From Phytophthora colocasiae (Eukaryota > Oomycota > Peronosporomycetes > Peronosporales > Peronosporaceae): 64,000 nt of DNA. Where the stretch lies: the NCBI GenBank assembly GCA_018806915.1, contig JAGKQI010000095.1, positions 310,001 through 374,000 of the forward strand, given 5' to 3'. A program made the position numbers and the translations under genes. Of this stretch, positions 55,024 through 64,000 are shown one piece after another (positions within the stretch are counted from its first letter, which is position 1; the number at the start of each line of letters is the position of its first letter). The notes beneath the pieces are model-generated. The model was not told the origin of the DNA. It was given only the letters and a program-made list of their open reading frames with translations, and searched no databases.

Positions 55024-58000
55024 TGGGGGCAGGAGGAAGGGGAAGGGAGTGTCGACCCTTCTTCTTGTCTAAGTGATGACACCCCTGGGAACGCTTCTAT
55101 ATTGGGATTGGATGAAGTCGAAGCGTACCCGGGCGAAGAAAGAACGGTTAACGCTTTAAGGAGCGTGAGTGAACGGACTGAAACGGATGTGAAAATGACG
55201 AATATCGAAGAAGAGTACGGGACGGAGCGTTCCGCTGAGGAGGACGAGCGCGAGAGCTCGTCTGGAGTTGAAAGTGAGAGTGTTCCCAGGAGGGAATTTG
55301 TCTACGATTACCGCGCGGAGAATACGCGGGAGGAGGAGAATATGATGGCTGAAGCGTTATTACCATTGGAGAGTCGAGTAGCAGAGGCTACCACGGAAGA
55401 GGAGGACTATTTTTGCGATTACTATGCTGAATACAAGGAGATGGCCAGCCTGGAAGAGGGACAGCCTGTCGAGGTGACGGCGTCCGCTAGGATGGCGAGC
55501 AGCGTTTGCACGGAAGATAGGGAGCCGCTAGAGGAAGAAACCATGAACAGTGAAGAACGGAAAGAAGAGCACGGAGAACGGTCAACGACGGAAATTGAAG
55601 AAAGTGGGAACGGTGGAACGGAGGAACAGTACCCCACGGAGGCCGAACGGGGGTCCCTGAAGCCAGAGGTTATTAGAGCTTTAGAGGAACGGTTCGAGAG
55701 TGATGTAAGCGCGGTACGAGTGTTGTTCCAATGGCCACCCTACAAACCTACGGGGAAGCGTAAAGTTGTGCACGTGCAGTTCATGGATTCGAGTGGAAAG
55801 GGAACGGAGAACGCTTCCAAGGATGAGGATTCCCGAAAAGAAGAAGCAACGGAAGAGCAAGAAAGGCCGCCTCCCGATCCCGGTGAAGGCGACAACGCGG
55901 CTGGGATTAAGGAAGAAACTATCTCTTCGGAGGACGCTGGCAGACTGGCTGGAATAGACTTGCCAGAAAAAGAGAACGCTGTTGGCGGAACGGTTGGAAC
56001 CATTCCCGAGTCGGAGGGCTCAACTAACGGTCGCAGTGTAACGCCTGCGGTAATCGAACCCGAACCGCCGCCCGAAGAGACACCTGCTGTGGAAGGGCGC
56101 CCCTCTACTAGACTCTTCTCGGCTGAAGAATTGGACGCCCTGGAAGATGGAGCCGAGTCGCCCATCGACGAAGAGAAGGAAGAGTACGAAAAGGAGTTGG
56201 AGGAACGCTTATTCCCTCTGGATGAAGTCGAACTGAAGAAGCGCGTGAAGGCCAGCGCTGAACAGAAGAAGGAGCTGTCGTTGAAGGAGTTGAGTTGCAT
56301 TCTCAATATACCAGAAGAAACCCTTGAGAAGACGCGAGATTCTTCGCCTGGAGAACTATCGACCCCGGAGTACTGGATAAGATGGTACGCTTCTACGCTA
56401 GCGTCGTCCGAAGCTGCCAAGCGTGCGAACCGAAACTTTAGTGAAACTCCGACCGAAGGGAACGCTGTGGCAAGCGTTCTGTATAACGCTGATGGATACT
56501 TAGACGCGAAGGATTACCCTGGGAGAAAGAAGAAACACCGAAGATCTCATAAGCGTGAAAAGGCAAGGGCGAGGAAGTTTGCGAAGCCCGAGGGGGAGGC
56601 AAACCCTGTGACGATTCTCGACAACATTAGACTCCCTCTTGTGAATCGAAAGCCTAAGGAAATTAAGGAACGGTTATCAAGCGTTCCTGAGAAGGCACGT
56701 CGAAGCGTTCGACACCAATGGAGAGGACTTATTCGACGAATCGTCCACCAACTAGTGTTCGAGGAGGAGACGTTAGACCCTCGACCGTGCGGCACCTGCC
56801 AGATGAAACTAAGTGACCGGAGGGATCCCCGCGAGAAGTTTAGCCGGGAGTTCCTTCTGAAGGAGAAGGAGCTTGAAATGCGAGCAAGGGCGTACTTGGA
56901 GCGTTCCGTGGATCACTTGGAGAAGAGTATCGTAGACATTTTGATACAAGGAATTAAGTACCGATACGTGTTGGACTCAGAGGGGATTCGCAGGAAGCTA
57001 ACGGATCGTACTCCTATGTGCGAACTGTGTCGCATTTCGTCTAAGCGTTCTTCGCGACGAGGTCGCATCTGCAACGTCCGATTTGACCATTCTGCGTTAC
57101 TTGCTAACCGTTCCGAAGCGTTGGGAACGCTTAGCTCAAGTGAAGATCAGCCGGGAGGCTTGTACGAGTACGCCCACGCCGTGTCGGATGTGACGGCCAA
57201 GAGTCCTGAGCCTAAGGAACTGAGCGAAGTGTCCGAATCCGAAGTGCTCAGTGAGGATGGAGACGACGCCGTCGTTCCAGAAGGCAAACGTATAATCGGT
57301 TCTGTAGGGGGGGTGGAGGCCGTCTCTACGGGCTATATCGACTGCCTACCTACCGCTATGCTCATCGACTCAGGAGCTGTTGCCAGTCTAATTGACAGTC
57401 GCGTGCTGAAGAGGCTGGGGATGACGGACGCTCCATTGGAACCGTACCCCCAGGAACTAAAAGGCGTGTCGGGTCAAGCGTTACGAGTTAAGGGAATCGT
57501 CCGCCTGCCCATGCGACTGGGGTCGAAGGAGTTAATTCGGCCTTTTGTGGTGATCGAGAAGCTGCATGTTGATGTAATCCTCGGAACGGACACGCTTAGA
57601 GCGTACCGAGCCGTCGTCGACTTGGATGAAAGTACGGTAACGCTTAAGGATACGGGAGAAGCGTTCGCCATCGGGTCGCCTCGGGTGGAGGAAATGTACA
57701 CCACTCGTATTAGCTCTACGGTACGGTTATGTCCTGGGGGACAAGCGTTGGTGGTGACCGATGTGCAAGGAAAAGCGGCCGATGACTCTACTGTGCTCGT
57801 CGAAGGATACGTGGATTTGGATGACACCGTGAAGGTTGCTCGGACGCTGTGTACTGTGAAGGAAGGCAAGGTCGTGGTGGAAGTGTGTAACGCTTCAGAA
57901 GAGGACGTGATCATTAAAAGGGGAACGCTTATCGCCGCGGCTACGGTAGTGCCGGCGACCGCCTTTACTTACAAGAAGGACAATGAGGATGACAAGAACG

Positions 58001-61000
58001 CTTCCGCAAATGGAACTGATTGGGTGAGTTCCGTGCTGGGAACGGTTAGTTCGCGTTCTGAACCGTCCCGAGACCCCATGCCTGCCTTGGATGAAGCGTT
58101 ACGACAAGAGTTTAAGGTGGACTTTACGGGATCGAAGTTGAGCTCTGAGCAGCAAGGGCTGTTCTCTTCTCTATTGGAGTCTTTCGCTGACATGTTCGTG
58201 GAAACCTCGATGAAGCCGGGTCGGACCAACCTTCTAGAGTTCTCTATAGATACGGGAAACAATGCCCCAATCAAGCAGAGACCGTACCGGGTTTCTAAGG
58301 CCGAAGGTGATGTGATGGAAGCTGAGATTCAGCAATACCTCGATTTGGGGATAATACAACCGTCCTCGAGCCCATGGGCGAGTCCGGTGCTTATGATACG
58401 GAAACCTGATGGGGGCATACGCTTCTGCATTGACTACCGGAGGCTGAACGCCGTTACGATCAAGGACTGCTACCCGATGCCGCTTATTGATGACATATTG
58501 GACGTTCTAGGGAACGCTAAACTGTTCTCTACTATGGACATCGCCTCCGGGTATTGGAACGTTCCGATGGCCAAGGGAAGCGTGGAGAAAACAGCGTTCA
58601 CTTGCAAGTACGGACTGTTCGAGTGGTTGGTGATGCCCTTTGGCTTATGCAACGCGGTGCCGGCTTTCGAACGACTAATGGAGAACGTGCTAGTGGATCT
58701 CAAGTGGCGAACTTGCTTGGTGTATCTCGATGATTGTGTGGTGTTCAGCGAGGACTTTCCTACCCACTTGGTACGGTTAAAACAAGTCTTGGAACGGTTC
58801 CGTGCGGCAGGGTTTAAACTCAAAATGAAGAAGTGCAAGTGGGGACGCGACCAAGTAGCGTTCCTAGGGCACATAGTAACGCCTTCAGGGATACTGCCCA
58901 ACCCGGAGAAGGTGAAGTCGGTGATGACTTTGAAGAACCCGCACGACTTGCATACCGTTCGAGCGTTCCTAGGACTGACTAGTTATTTCCGACGGTACAT
59001 TCCGGGGTACGCTGCGATCACCGCTCCCATAGAACGCTTAAAAGGAAAAGGCGTTCCGTTCGAGTGGTCAGAGGACTGTGAGTCAGCGTTCCGACAATTG
59101 AAACGGAGACTGGTGGAACCCCCGATCCTGGTGTACCCGGATTTCTCGAAGCGTTTCAAATTGTACGTGGACTCTTCCACGATGGCTATTGGAGCGTGCC
59201 TCATGCAGACCGTGGACGGACGGGAGCGTGTGGTAGCGTACGCAAGCAAATTGCTTGTCGGATCCGAGAAGAATTGGGTCAACAAGACCAACGGAACCTC
59301 CGAGATCGAATGTTGGGGGATCTTGTGGGCCACGAGGAAGTTCCGCTGTTATTTGGATCGTCGCGAGTTCGATTTGTATACGGACCACAAGGCGTTGACG
59401 TGGGTATTCGACGAGAAGAACCGTACCAGTAACGCTAAACTGGCACGCTGGGCGATGGAGCTCTCGCAACTACGCTTCAAAGTATTCCATAAACCGGGGA
59501 CCGCGATGGGTCACGTGGATGGACTTTCACGGCTGCACGCCGACACCATCAACGCCGTGACAATGGCTGACTTGCTGAACGAAGCGCGTTCCGATGGGAA
59601 CGGTTCCGAGGAAGAAGGAGAGGGTAGGAACGCTGATCCGGGAACGGTTCCAGAAGTCGGAACGGTTCCGGTCGATGGAACGCTTCCTGCTGGAGCCTCA
59701 GAAGCCACGCGAGAGAGACGTGGTTCCACTGAAGTCGGGGGGTCGCCTCGGCGCTCCCACCCGAACGCTCCCGAGGAACAGCTAATGATTTCGCCGGTGG
59801 ACTTGTTTGGACTTCAGCAGGAACGCTTCATCGAGGAGCAGAAGCGTACCCCTTGGATCATGGCAATGATCGCCTATTTGAAGGATGGTGCATTGGCCCT
59901 CGACCCGCAGTTGAGGGCGCGGACGCTACTTATGGCGCCTAATTATGAAGTGAAGAACGGCGTGCTGATGAGAAAAGTCTACCTCAAGGCTCGAGCCGGG
60001 CCTGCTAGCTCTATCGAAGTTCCGGTTATACCGTTACCGTTCATTTCTACCGTTCTACACCACTGTCATACCGACGTGCTAGCGGCGCACGTAGGCGTTA
60101 CGAAAACGCTGGACAAGGTTAGGAAACATGCGTTCTGGCATGGATGGAAAAGTGATGTGGCTGAGTACGTCAGGGAGTGCACGGTGTGCGGAAGTGGGAA
60201 AGGGTACCGTCCTTGGAAGAACGGTTTGATGCAGAGAATGCCGGTCCAAGAACTGTCGGGACCGTTCTCTCTACTGGTGGTGGGCGCTATTGGACCTTTG
60301 GTCACCACGCCTCGTGGAAACAAATTTATTCTAGTGTTCGCCGACTATTTCACCCGATGGGTGGAAGCGTTCGCTATCGGAGCTTTAGACACTGTAACAT
60401 TTGTGGAAACTATGGTGAACGAGGTCATTTCGAGACACGGAGTCCCGGAACGGTTGTTGAGCGACCAGGGGTCCAACTTCATCTCGGAGCTGGCAAGATC
60501 CTTCTACGAGACGCTTGGTATTAAGAAGTTGTTCGGGGCAGCGTACCACCCGCAGACCCAAGGACTTGTGGAACGCTTCAATGGAACGCTTATTGGGATG
60601 CTGAAAATGTTTGTGAACGAAGCGCAGACCGATTGGGATCTGTATCTGCCTCGGGTCCTGTTTGCGTACCGGACTTCCTATCATGAGTCACTGAAGGACT
60701 CACCGTTCTTTAGCCTTTATGGCCGAGACCCCGTGCTCCCGCTGGACTTAGCGTTCCTGAACACGGATAACAAGTGGAAGAGTAACGAAGTCGCCGCGTA
60801 CCGCCGGCGTCTTTATCTCTCTCTGAGGGACACTCGACGAATGGTTGAGCGACAGCTTCTGAAGGCCCAAGACCGGTATGTCCTCCGACCGGGCCGAGTG
60901 GAGACCAAGTTCGAAGTTGGGGACCCGGTGTGGGTGTACCAATACTTCCGTGCCCGTCGAGGCGAACGCACGACCAAGAAATTAGCGTTCTCGTGGCACG

Positions 61001-61512
61001 GTCCGTACCGTGTCGTGAGTACCGTGGGGGAGAACACTTACCGAATTGCGATCCCTTCGCACCCCAACCGCGTGGTGAGCATCAATGTGAATCGCCTGAA
61101 GCGTTTCCAGGGACGGTGGAGCAGACCGTTCCCTACGGAAGTACCGGATGGGATCGTCAGCCAGCCGGGTGTCGACGACGAGGGTCCTCTCGAGGAAGAC
61201 GACCTCCCTTCTACGAGCTATGTGGAACGCTTAGTAATTGGGGGTGAGGAGACGGCTCTGTCGGGGGCTGACACGCCGGTAGTGGACATTCTGGCTAGGA
61301 GGAAGGAGAAGGGCGTCACGCAATACTTGGTGCTCTTAGCCACCTACGAGGTCGCGTGGAGGCCTGCTGGAACGCTTCTCCCGAACTACGACGTTCTGAT
61401 CAAAGCGTTCGAGAACGCTCGACGCACGGAGAAGGGACTCCCTGAACTTCGTCGCAGTGCACGGTTAGCCGAGGCTAACGTCGCTGTCGACGAGGATAGC
61501 ATGCTCTTCTAA
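55024..61512 (+). CDS. pol: Pol polyprotein of right Ty3/Gypsy element
   Basis: 2162 codons without interruption in the gag frame. About 750 residues of acidic Glu-rich and basic linker come first, with Cys pairs (CGTC, CELC). Then aspartic protease (MLIDSGAVASL, 57355), reverse transcriptase (TMDIASGYW, VYLDD at about 58720), RNase H with all acidic residues (LYVDSST, IECWG, YTDHKAL, GHVDGL), integrase zinc finger (HHCHTD, CTVCGSGKG) and core, a GPYRVV module and a divergent chromodomain (VDILARRKEKGVTQYLV). In the integrase core the Asp normally before IGPL is Gly (GGC, 60283-60285), while SDQGSNF and the Glu 36 residues on (VERFNG) remain. Otherwise intact, suggesting a recent insertion; integration in trans or loss of function are both possible. 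Confidence 0.93.
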   Translation, partial: WGQEEGEGSVDPSSCLSDDTPGNASILGLDEVEAYPGEERTVNALRSVSERTETDVKMTNIEEEYGTERSAEEDERESSSGVESESVPRREFVYDYRAENTREEENMMAEALLPLESRVAEATTEEEDYFCDYYAEYKEMASLEEGQPVEVTASARMASSVCTEDREPLEEETMNSEERKEEHGERSTTEIEESGNGGTEEQYPTEAERGSLKPEVIRALEERFESDVSAVRVLFQWPPYKPTGKRKVVHVQFMDSSGKGTENASKDEDSRKEEATEEQERPPPDPGEGDNAAGIKEETISSEDAGRLAGIDLPEKENAVGGTVGTIPESEGSTNGRSVTPAVIEPEPPPEETPAVEGRPSTRLFSAEELDALEDGAESPIDEEKEEYEKELEERLFPLDEVELKKRVKASAEQKKELSLKELSCILNIPEETLEKTRDSSPGELSTPEYWIRWYASTLASSEAAKRANRNFSETPTEGNAVASVLYNADGYLDAKDYPGRKKKHRRSHKREKARARKFAKPEGEANPVTILDNIRLPLVNRKPKEIKERLSSVPEKARRSVRHQWRGLIRRIVHQLVFEEETLDPRPCGTCQMKLSDRRDPREKFSREFLLKEKELEMRARAYLERSVDHLEKSIVDILIQGIKYRYVLDSEGIRRKLTDRTPMCELCRISSKRSSRRGRICNVRFDHSALLANRSEALGTLSSSEDQPGGLYEYAHAVSDVTAKSPEPKELSEVSESEVLSEDGDDAVVPEGKRIIGSVGGVEAVSTGYIDCLPTAMLIDSGAVASLIDSRVLKRLGMTDAPLEPYPQELKGVSGQALRVKGIVRLPMRLGSKELIRPFVVIEKLHVDVILGTDTLRAYRAVVDLDESTVTLKDTGEAFAIGSPRVEEMYTTRISSTVRLCPGGQALVVTDVQGKAADDSTVLVEGYVDLDDTVKVARTLCTVKEGKVVVEVCNASEEDVIIKRGTLIAAATVVPATAFTYKKDNEDDKNASANGTDWVSSVLGTVSSRSEPSRDPMPALDEALRQEFKVDFTGSKLSSEQQGLFSSLLESFADMFVETSMKPGRTNLLEFSIDTGNNAPIKQRPYRVSKAEGDVMEAEIQQYLDLGIIQPSSSPWASPVLMIRKPDGGIRFCIDYRRLNAVTIKDCYPMPLIDDILDVLGNAKLFSTMDIASGYWNVPMAKGSVEKTAFTCKYGLFEWLVMPFGLCNAVPAFERLMENVLVDLKWRTCLVYLDDCVVFSEDFPTHLVRLKQVLERFRAAGFKLKMKKCKWGRDQVAFLGHIVTPSGILPNPEKVKSVMTLKNPHDLHTVRAFLGLTSYFRRYIPGYAAITAPIERLKGKGVPFEWSEDCESAFRQLKRRLVEPPILVYPDFSKRFKLYVDSSTMAIGACLMQTVDGRERVVAYASKLLVGSEKNWVNKTNGTSEIECWGILWATRKFRCYLDRREFDLYTDHKALTWVFDEKNRTSNAKLARWAMELSQLRFKVFHKPGTAMGHVDGLSRLHADTINAVTMADLLNEARSDGNGSEEEGEGRNADPGTVPEVGTVPVDGTLPAGASEATRERRGSTEVGGSPRRSHPNAPEEQLMISPVDLFGLQQERFIEEQKRTPWIMAMIAYLKDGALALDPQLRARTLLMAPNYEVKNGVLMRKVYLKARAGPASSIEVPVIPLPFISTVLHHCHTDVLAAHVGVTKTLDKVRKHAFWHGWKSDVAEYVRECTVCGSGKGYRPWKNGLMQRMPVQELSGPFSLLVVGAIGPLVTTPRGNKFILVFADYFTRWVEAFAIGALDTVTFVETMVNEVISRHGVPERLLSDQGSNFISELARSFYETLGIKKLFGAAYHPQTQGLVERFNGTLIGMLKMFVNEAQTDWDLYLPRVLFAYRTSYHESLKDSPFFSLYGRDPVLPLDLAFLNTDNKWKSNEVAAYRRRLYLSLRDTRRMVERQLLKAQDRYVLRPGRVETKFEVGDPVWVYQYFRARRGERTTKKLAFSWHGPYRVVSTVGENTYRIAIPSHPNRVVSINVNRLKRFQGRWSRPFPTEVPDGIVSQPGVDDEGPLEEDDLPSTSYVERLVIGGEETALSGADTPVVDILARRKEKGVTQYLVLLATYEVAWRPAGTLLPNYDVLIKAFENARRTEKGLPELRRSARLAEANVAVDEDSMLF

Positions 61513-61819
61513 AAGAGCGTAGCTGGTCTTGCTCTGAATAGAGTCAAGACGGGAGAAGGGAGGCGAAAGGAACGGTTGTTCTCCGTGGAGAACTTTGGAT
61601 TTGAATTACTTTTATTGCACGCACGGCTGGAAGCCGTGTTTATATTTTTGGGGAATTACGAATTTGGGAACGGTATCGGGGAACGCTTAGTGGATATGGA
61701 AATTACGGTTATTACGCTTAGTGGATATGGAAATTACGGTTATTACGCTTAAGTGGAGAACGCTTAGCTACCGTTCCTGAACATGAAAAGGTAAAAGAAT
61801 GAAACGGGCAGTTAGAGAC
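61513..61819. other. Convergent 3' gap between pol and antisense ORF (right element)
   Basis: No gene. A purine tract gacgggagaagggaggcgaa (about 61549) resembles a polypurine tract, but no LTR start follows. A 31-bp tandem duplication (gtggatatggaaattacggt repeated) lies at about 61690-61751. The element's aacg(c/g)t motif occurs five times in 307 bp, in non-coding sequence. Confidence 0.55.
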
Positions 61820-63730
61820 CTACGAAGCCGACGAGTCCTGGACCTTCTGCTTCTTGGCCGGCGGCTTCTCTTCTTCCGAGTCGGAGTGCGGCTCGTAGTC
61901 AGAGACCTCGTCGTCGTTGTCGCTGGCCTCGCTGTCGCTCTCGTCACTGGCCTCGTCCTCAGAGTTGTCGCCCGATTGGGGAGAAGAAGCCGACTTCTTA
62001 CCGGACCCTGAAGCCCCGTCCTTGGGCTTCGGCTTGGGTGACGAGTGAGGCGATGCCGGAGGGCTGCTGGGAGGACCGGCTGCCGGCTTGCTGACTGGCG
62101 ACGGCTTCGGCTCGGACCCGCTGGACGAGGTATCCTTCGGGGAGGACTCGGCTGGGGAGGCGTCCTGGGACTTGCTGGTTGCCGAACTTGAGTCGGAACT
62201 CGAAGCGTTCCCGGGAACGGTCTTGCTCGGAGGGGCCTGAGTGGACTTGGATCCGGCGGACTTGGGATTCTTGGAAGGCGTGGCCGTCGTTCCCGTGGAG
62301 GAGTCTGGGACCACGCTAAGGTCGTTGGCTCTGGTCTTGGCCGACTTGGGCTTGGCTGCCTTGTAGAAAGTTGGTACCATACGACTCGCTGCTATACTTC
62401 CCGACCCTTGCGCTGAAGGACGACCCTTGATCTTGAACTGGTCGTAGGAAGACTTGATCTCCTTGGGGTCGAAGGCCTTAACGACGGGCGTCTTATACGC
62501 CCCATCTTGCAACTGCTTGACGAGGACTCTAGCCAAGTCGATAATCCGAGTGCACTTGCGAAGGACCGCCCACACGCCATCCTTGTTGCTGTTTGCCCAG
62601 CCGGGGCGGGGCTGGCGGTCTGACTGAAGATCGATGAGGACGAGAGCGAGGGCTCGATCGTCGAGACGACTTTCGGGGCGATGATGGTCGGGATCCAAGG
62701 CATCGGCCCATAGCAACAGATTAGTAACGCTTGTGAAGCCACCTTCGTTCAACTTGAACGGTTTCAAAGCGTTCTTGACCTTGGAAGCGTACTCCGCGGC
62801 GTCGCGTCGGCGGAGGAACGGGAGGCTTTCGATCACTGGTCCATGATATCCGGGCCCTCGAGACTGATTGCGCCCTGGCTGACCTCCCCACCACATCAAA
62901 GTCCTCGAGTCGTCGCAATTCTCCATGAGCTCCAAGAAATTATAAAAGCCCCAAGTCTTGATACAGAAGGAGAGAAACTCGATGCGGCGTGCGGCCGCCT
63001 CCATCTTCTGCTTCCTGCGGCGAGTCTGGGCGGCTTGAGTCTTCAACGGGACGTGAAGCTGCCAGTCAAAGAACACCTGCCGATCACGATTCCACCAACG
63101 CCAGTGAGCCGTGTACACGTGGGGGTATTCCTCCGGGTCATACCAGAGGCGAGAACCCTCCCAGGGGAACGCTAACTGGAAAGTGGAACGGTCCGAACGA
63201 GCCGCTCGGCGGTACAAATCCTCTAAGTCGTCACGAATTTCTTGAGGCGTGGTATCCGCCAACGCTTCTGTAAAGTATGGAGTTTTCCGAGGCGACGACT
63301 GCGACGCTGACGACCCGCCTGTTGATCGCTCCTTCCTTTTCCTGGGCGACTTTGACTTGGACTTGGAAGCGTTCTGTGGGGAAGACTCTGTAGAAGAAGA
63401 ACTCTTGGACTCGTTGGTTGTGAAACGAGGATGAGTCTCGGGACGCTTACTGGCCTTCTGACGCGTGGGCTTCGGGAGGATAAGAACGGGACCGCTGAAA
63501 GCGTCCGGCGCCGCGCTAGTCTGATCGATTACCGCCTCCGCTATGTCGTCCAGGATGTCCAACCCTGTTGAGCCTTCGTTGACGCTTAGCACTGCGCGCA
63601 TCTCGGACCAGAACGCTTCTTGAGCACTGACCGTGGCTGAGTCTTCCGTGTCGGATTCTTCCTCCGCGTAGCGCTCCATGAGCCGCTTCAGCAGCTTCTG
63701 TTCGTCGGAAGGGAGACGGGATTTACCCAT
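61820..63730 (-). CDS. Antisense ORF of right Ty3/Gypsy element
   Basis: 636 residues from the ATG at 63728-63730 (MGKSRLPSDEQKLL); an earlier ATG at 63979 would add 83 residues of different composition. The first 170 residues are acidic, then Ser/Lys-rich with SPRKRKERS. A globular Trp-rich middle follows (AHWRWWNRDRQVFFDWQLHV, CIKTWGFYNFLELMENC). The last 200 residues are Ser/Pro/Lys-rich turning strongly acidic, ending PPAKKQKVQDSSAS with a likely nuclear localisation signal. It lies tail to tail with pol, 307 bp apart, the same placement as the antisense ORF of the left element, although the two proteins show no clear alignable similarity by eye. The frame is intact and includes motif copies (for example agcgttc near 62206). 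Function unknown; a nuclear DNA- or RNA-binding role is inference. Confidence 0.7.
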   Translation of the reverse strand: MGKSRLPSDEQKLLKRLMERYAEEESDTEDSATVSAQEAFWSEMRAVLSVNEGSTGLDILDDIAEAVIDQTSAAPDAFSGPVLILPKPTRQKASKRPETHPRFTTNESKSSSSTESSPQNASKSKSKSPRKRKERSTGGSSASQSSPRKTPYFTEALADTTPQEIRDDLEDLYRRAARSDRSTFQLAFPWEGSRLWYDPEEYPHVYTAHWRWWNRDRQVFFDWQLHVPLKTQAAQTRRRKQKMEAAARRIEFLSFCIKTWGFYNFLELMENCDDSRTLMWWGGQPGRNQSRGPGYHGPVIESLPFLRRRDAAEYASKVKNALKPFKLNEGGFTSVTNLLLWADALDPDHHRPESRLDDRALALVLIDLQSDRQPRPGWANSNKDGVWAVLRKCTRIIDLARVLVKQLQDGAYKTPVVKAFDPKEIKSSYDQFKIKGRPSAQGSGSIAASRMVPTFYKAAKPKSAKTRANDLSVVPDSSTGTTATPSKNPKSAGSKSTQAPPSKTVPGNASSSDSSSATSKSQDASPAESSPKDTSSSGSEPKPSPVSKPAAGPPSSPPASPHSSPKPKPKDGASGSGKKSASSPQSGDNSEDEASDESDSEASDNDDEVSDYEPHSDSEEEKPPAKKQKVQDSSAS

Positions 63731-64000
63731 AGTGGGAGCTGTGCGGCGAGAGGAAAGTTGCCGAATGAGAAGAACTGGGGACGGTTCCTTATGGGACCTG
63801 GCGCATCGAAATTTGACAAAATTTAGGAAAGGAGACTTCGAGAGACCGATGATTGGACCAACTTTATGGCTGCCAGTTGAAGTTGCGGGAAACTGAAAAT
63901 CTACATCTGAAGGGCGGACCCTTGATGACACCAGATCGCCGTTAAGATACTTGAGTGCGGCGGGACGTGCAAGGATCACTTACGCGATGCGCCATTCATT
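63731..64000. other. Upstream region of antisense ORF to window end
   Basis: Leader or promoter of the antisense ORF, possibly with coding sequence if the ATG at 63979 is used. No copy of the LTR start TGTCCCG is seen, so the 3' LTR must lie beyond the window. Confidence 0.35.

Noticed and set aside
61545..61575. Polypurine tract and start of the 3' LTR of the right element
   Set aside because: The purine run is there, but the LTR start TGTCCCG does not follow and no copy of the 51976-52463 sequence is seen to the window end.

Overview
The window looks like nuclear DNA of an oomycete, most likely Phytophthora or a close relative. Host genes are eukaryotic: spliced with introns mostly of 60-110 bp, plus a proteasome subunit, a U2 snRNP factor, a signal peptidase subunit, a mitochondrial formyltransferase and a tRNA gene without encoded CCA. 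They form a compact island between large Ty3/Gypsy, Helitron, LINE, hAT and MULE elements. Assignment to oomycetes is inference from gene style and element types; no marker gene settles the species.

Layout. (1) 1-17454: a Ty3/Gypsy element on the minus strand (long terminal repeat 15544-17454, primer site, broken gag, broken pol) whose 3' part carries an extra ORF on the opposite strand (1-1446). A 5'-truncated LINE (7887-11557) with a perfect 19-bp target duplication is inserted in gag. (2) 17455-33796: head-to-tail Helitrons on the minus strand: copy A (cut off at 17455 exactly where the Gypsy LTR starts), seven short deletion derivatives, and copy B (23550-30363) with Rep and Pif1-type helicase but three frameshifts. 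(3) 33797-34512: a candidate inverted-repeat element, then a tRNA-Arg(CCG). (4) 34917-49110: host gene island: mucin-like membrane protein, a small spliced hypothetical gene, U2SURP, PSMB3, a BAR/SBF2-type protein, SPCS3, a four-helix membrane protein and MTFMT. (5) 49854-51935: hAT transposase relic and a 910-bp MULE derivative with a perfect 9-bp target duplication. (6) 51976-64000: a second Ty3/Gypsy element on the plus strand, nearly intact, with gag and pol in one frame split by a single UGA, followed again by an ORF on the opposite strand (61820-63730). Its 3' LTR lies outside the window.

Most interesting. Both Gypsy elements share an architecture not implied by gag-pol alone: a serine-rich, basic and acidic, probably nuclear protein encoded antisense after pol, together with an element-specific short DNA motif sprinkled through coding and non-coding parts. 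The motif is TGTWCAYCRGA-like in the left element and AACG(C/G)T in the right one. The left motif is absent, by eye, from the LINE inserted into that element, so it belongs to the element and not to the locus. I propose, as inference, a sequence-specific element-encoded DNA-binding system resembling the anti-silencing VANC/motif pairs of plant VANDAL transposons. The left element also has two RNase H domains: the original one has lost catalytic residues and a second, archaeal-type one keeps them. The two elements also differ in gag-pol expression: a GTTAAAC -1 frameshift site versus a UGA readthrough.
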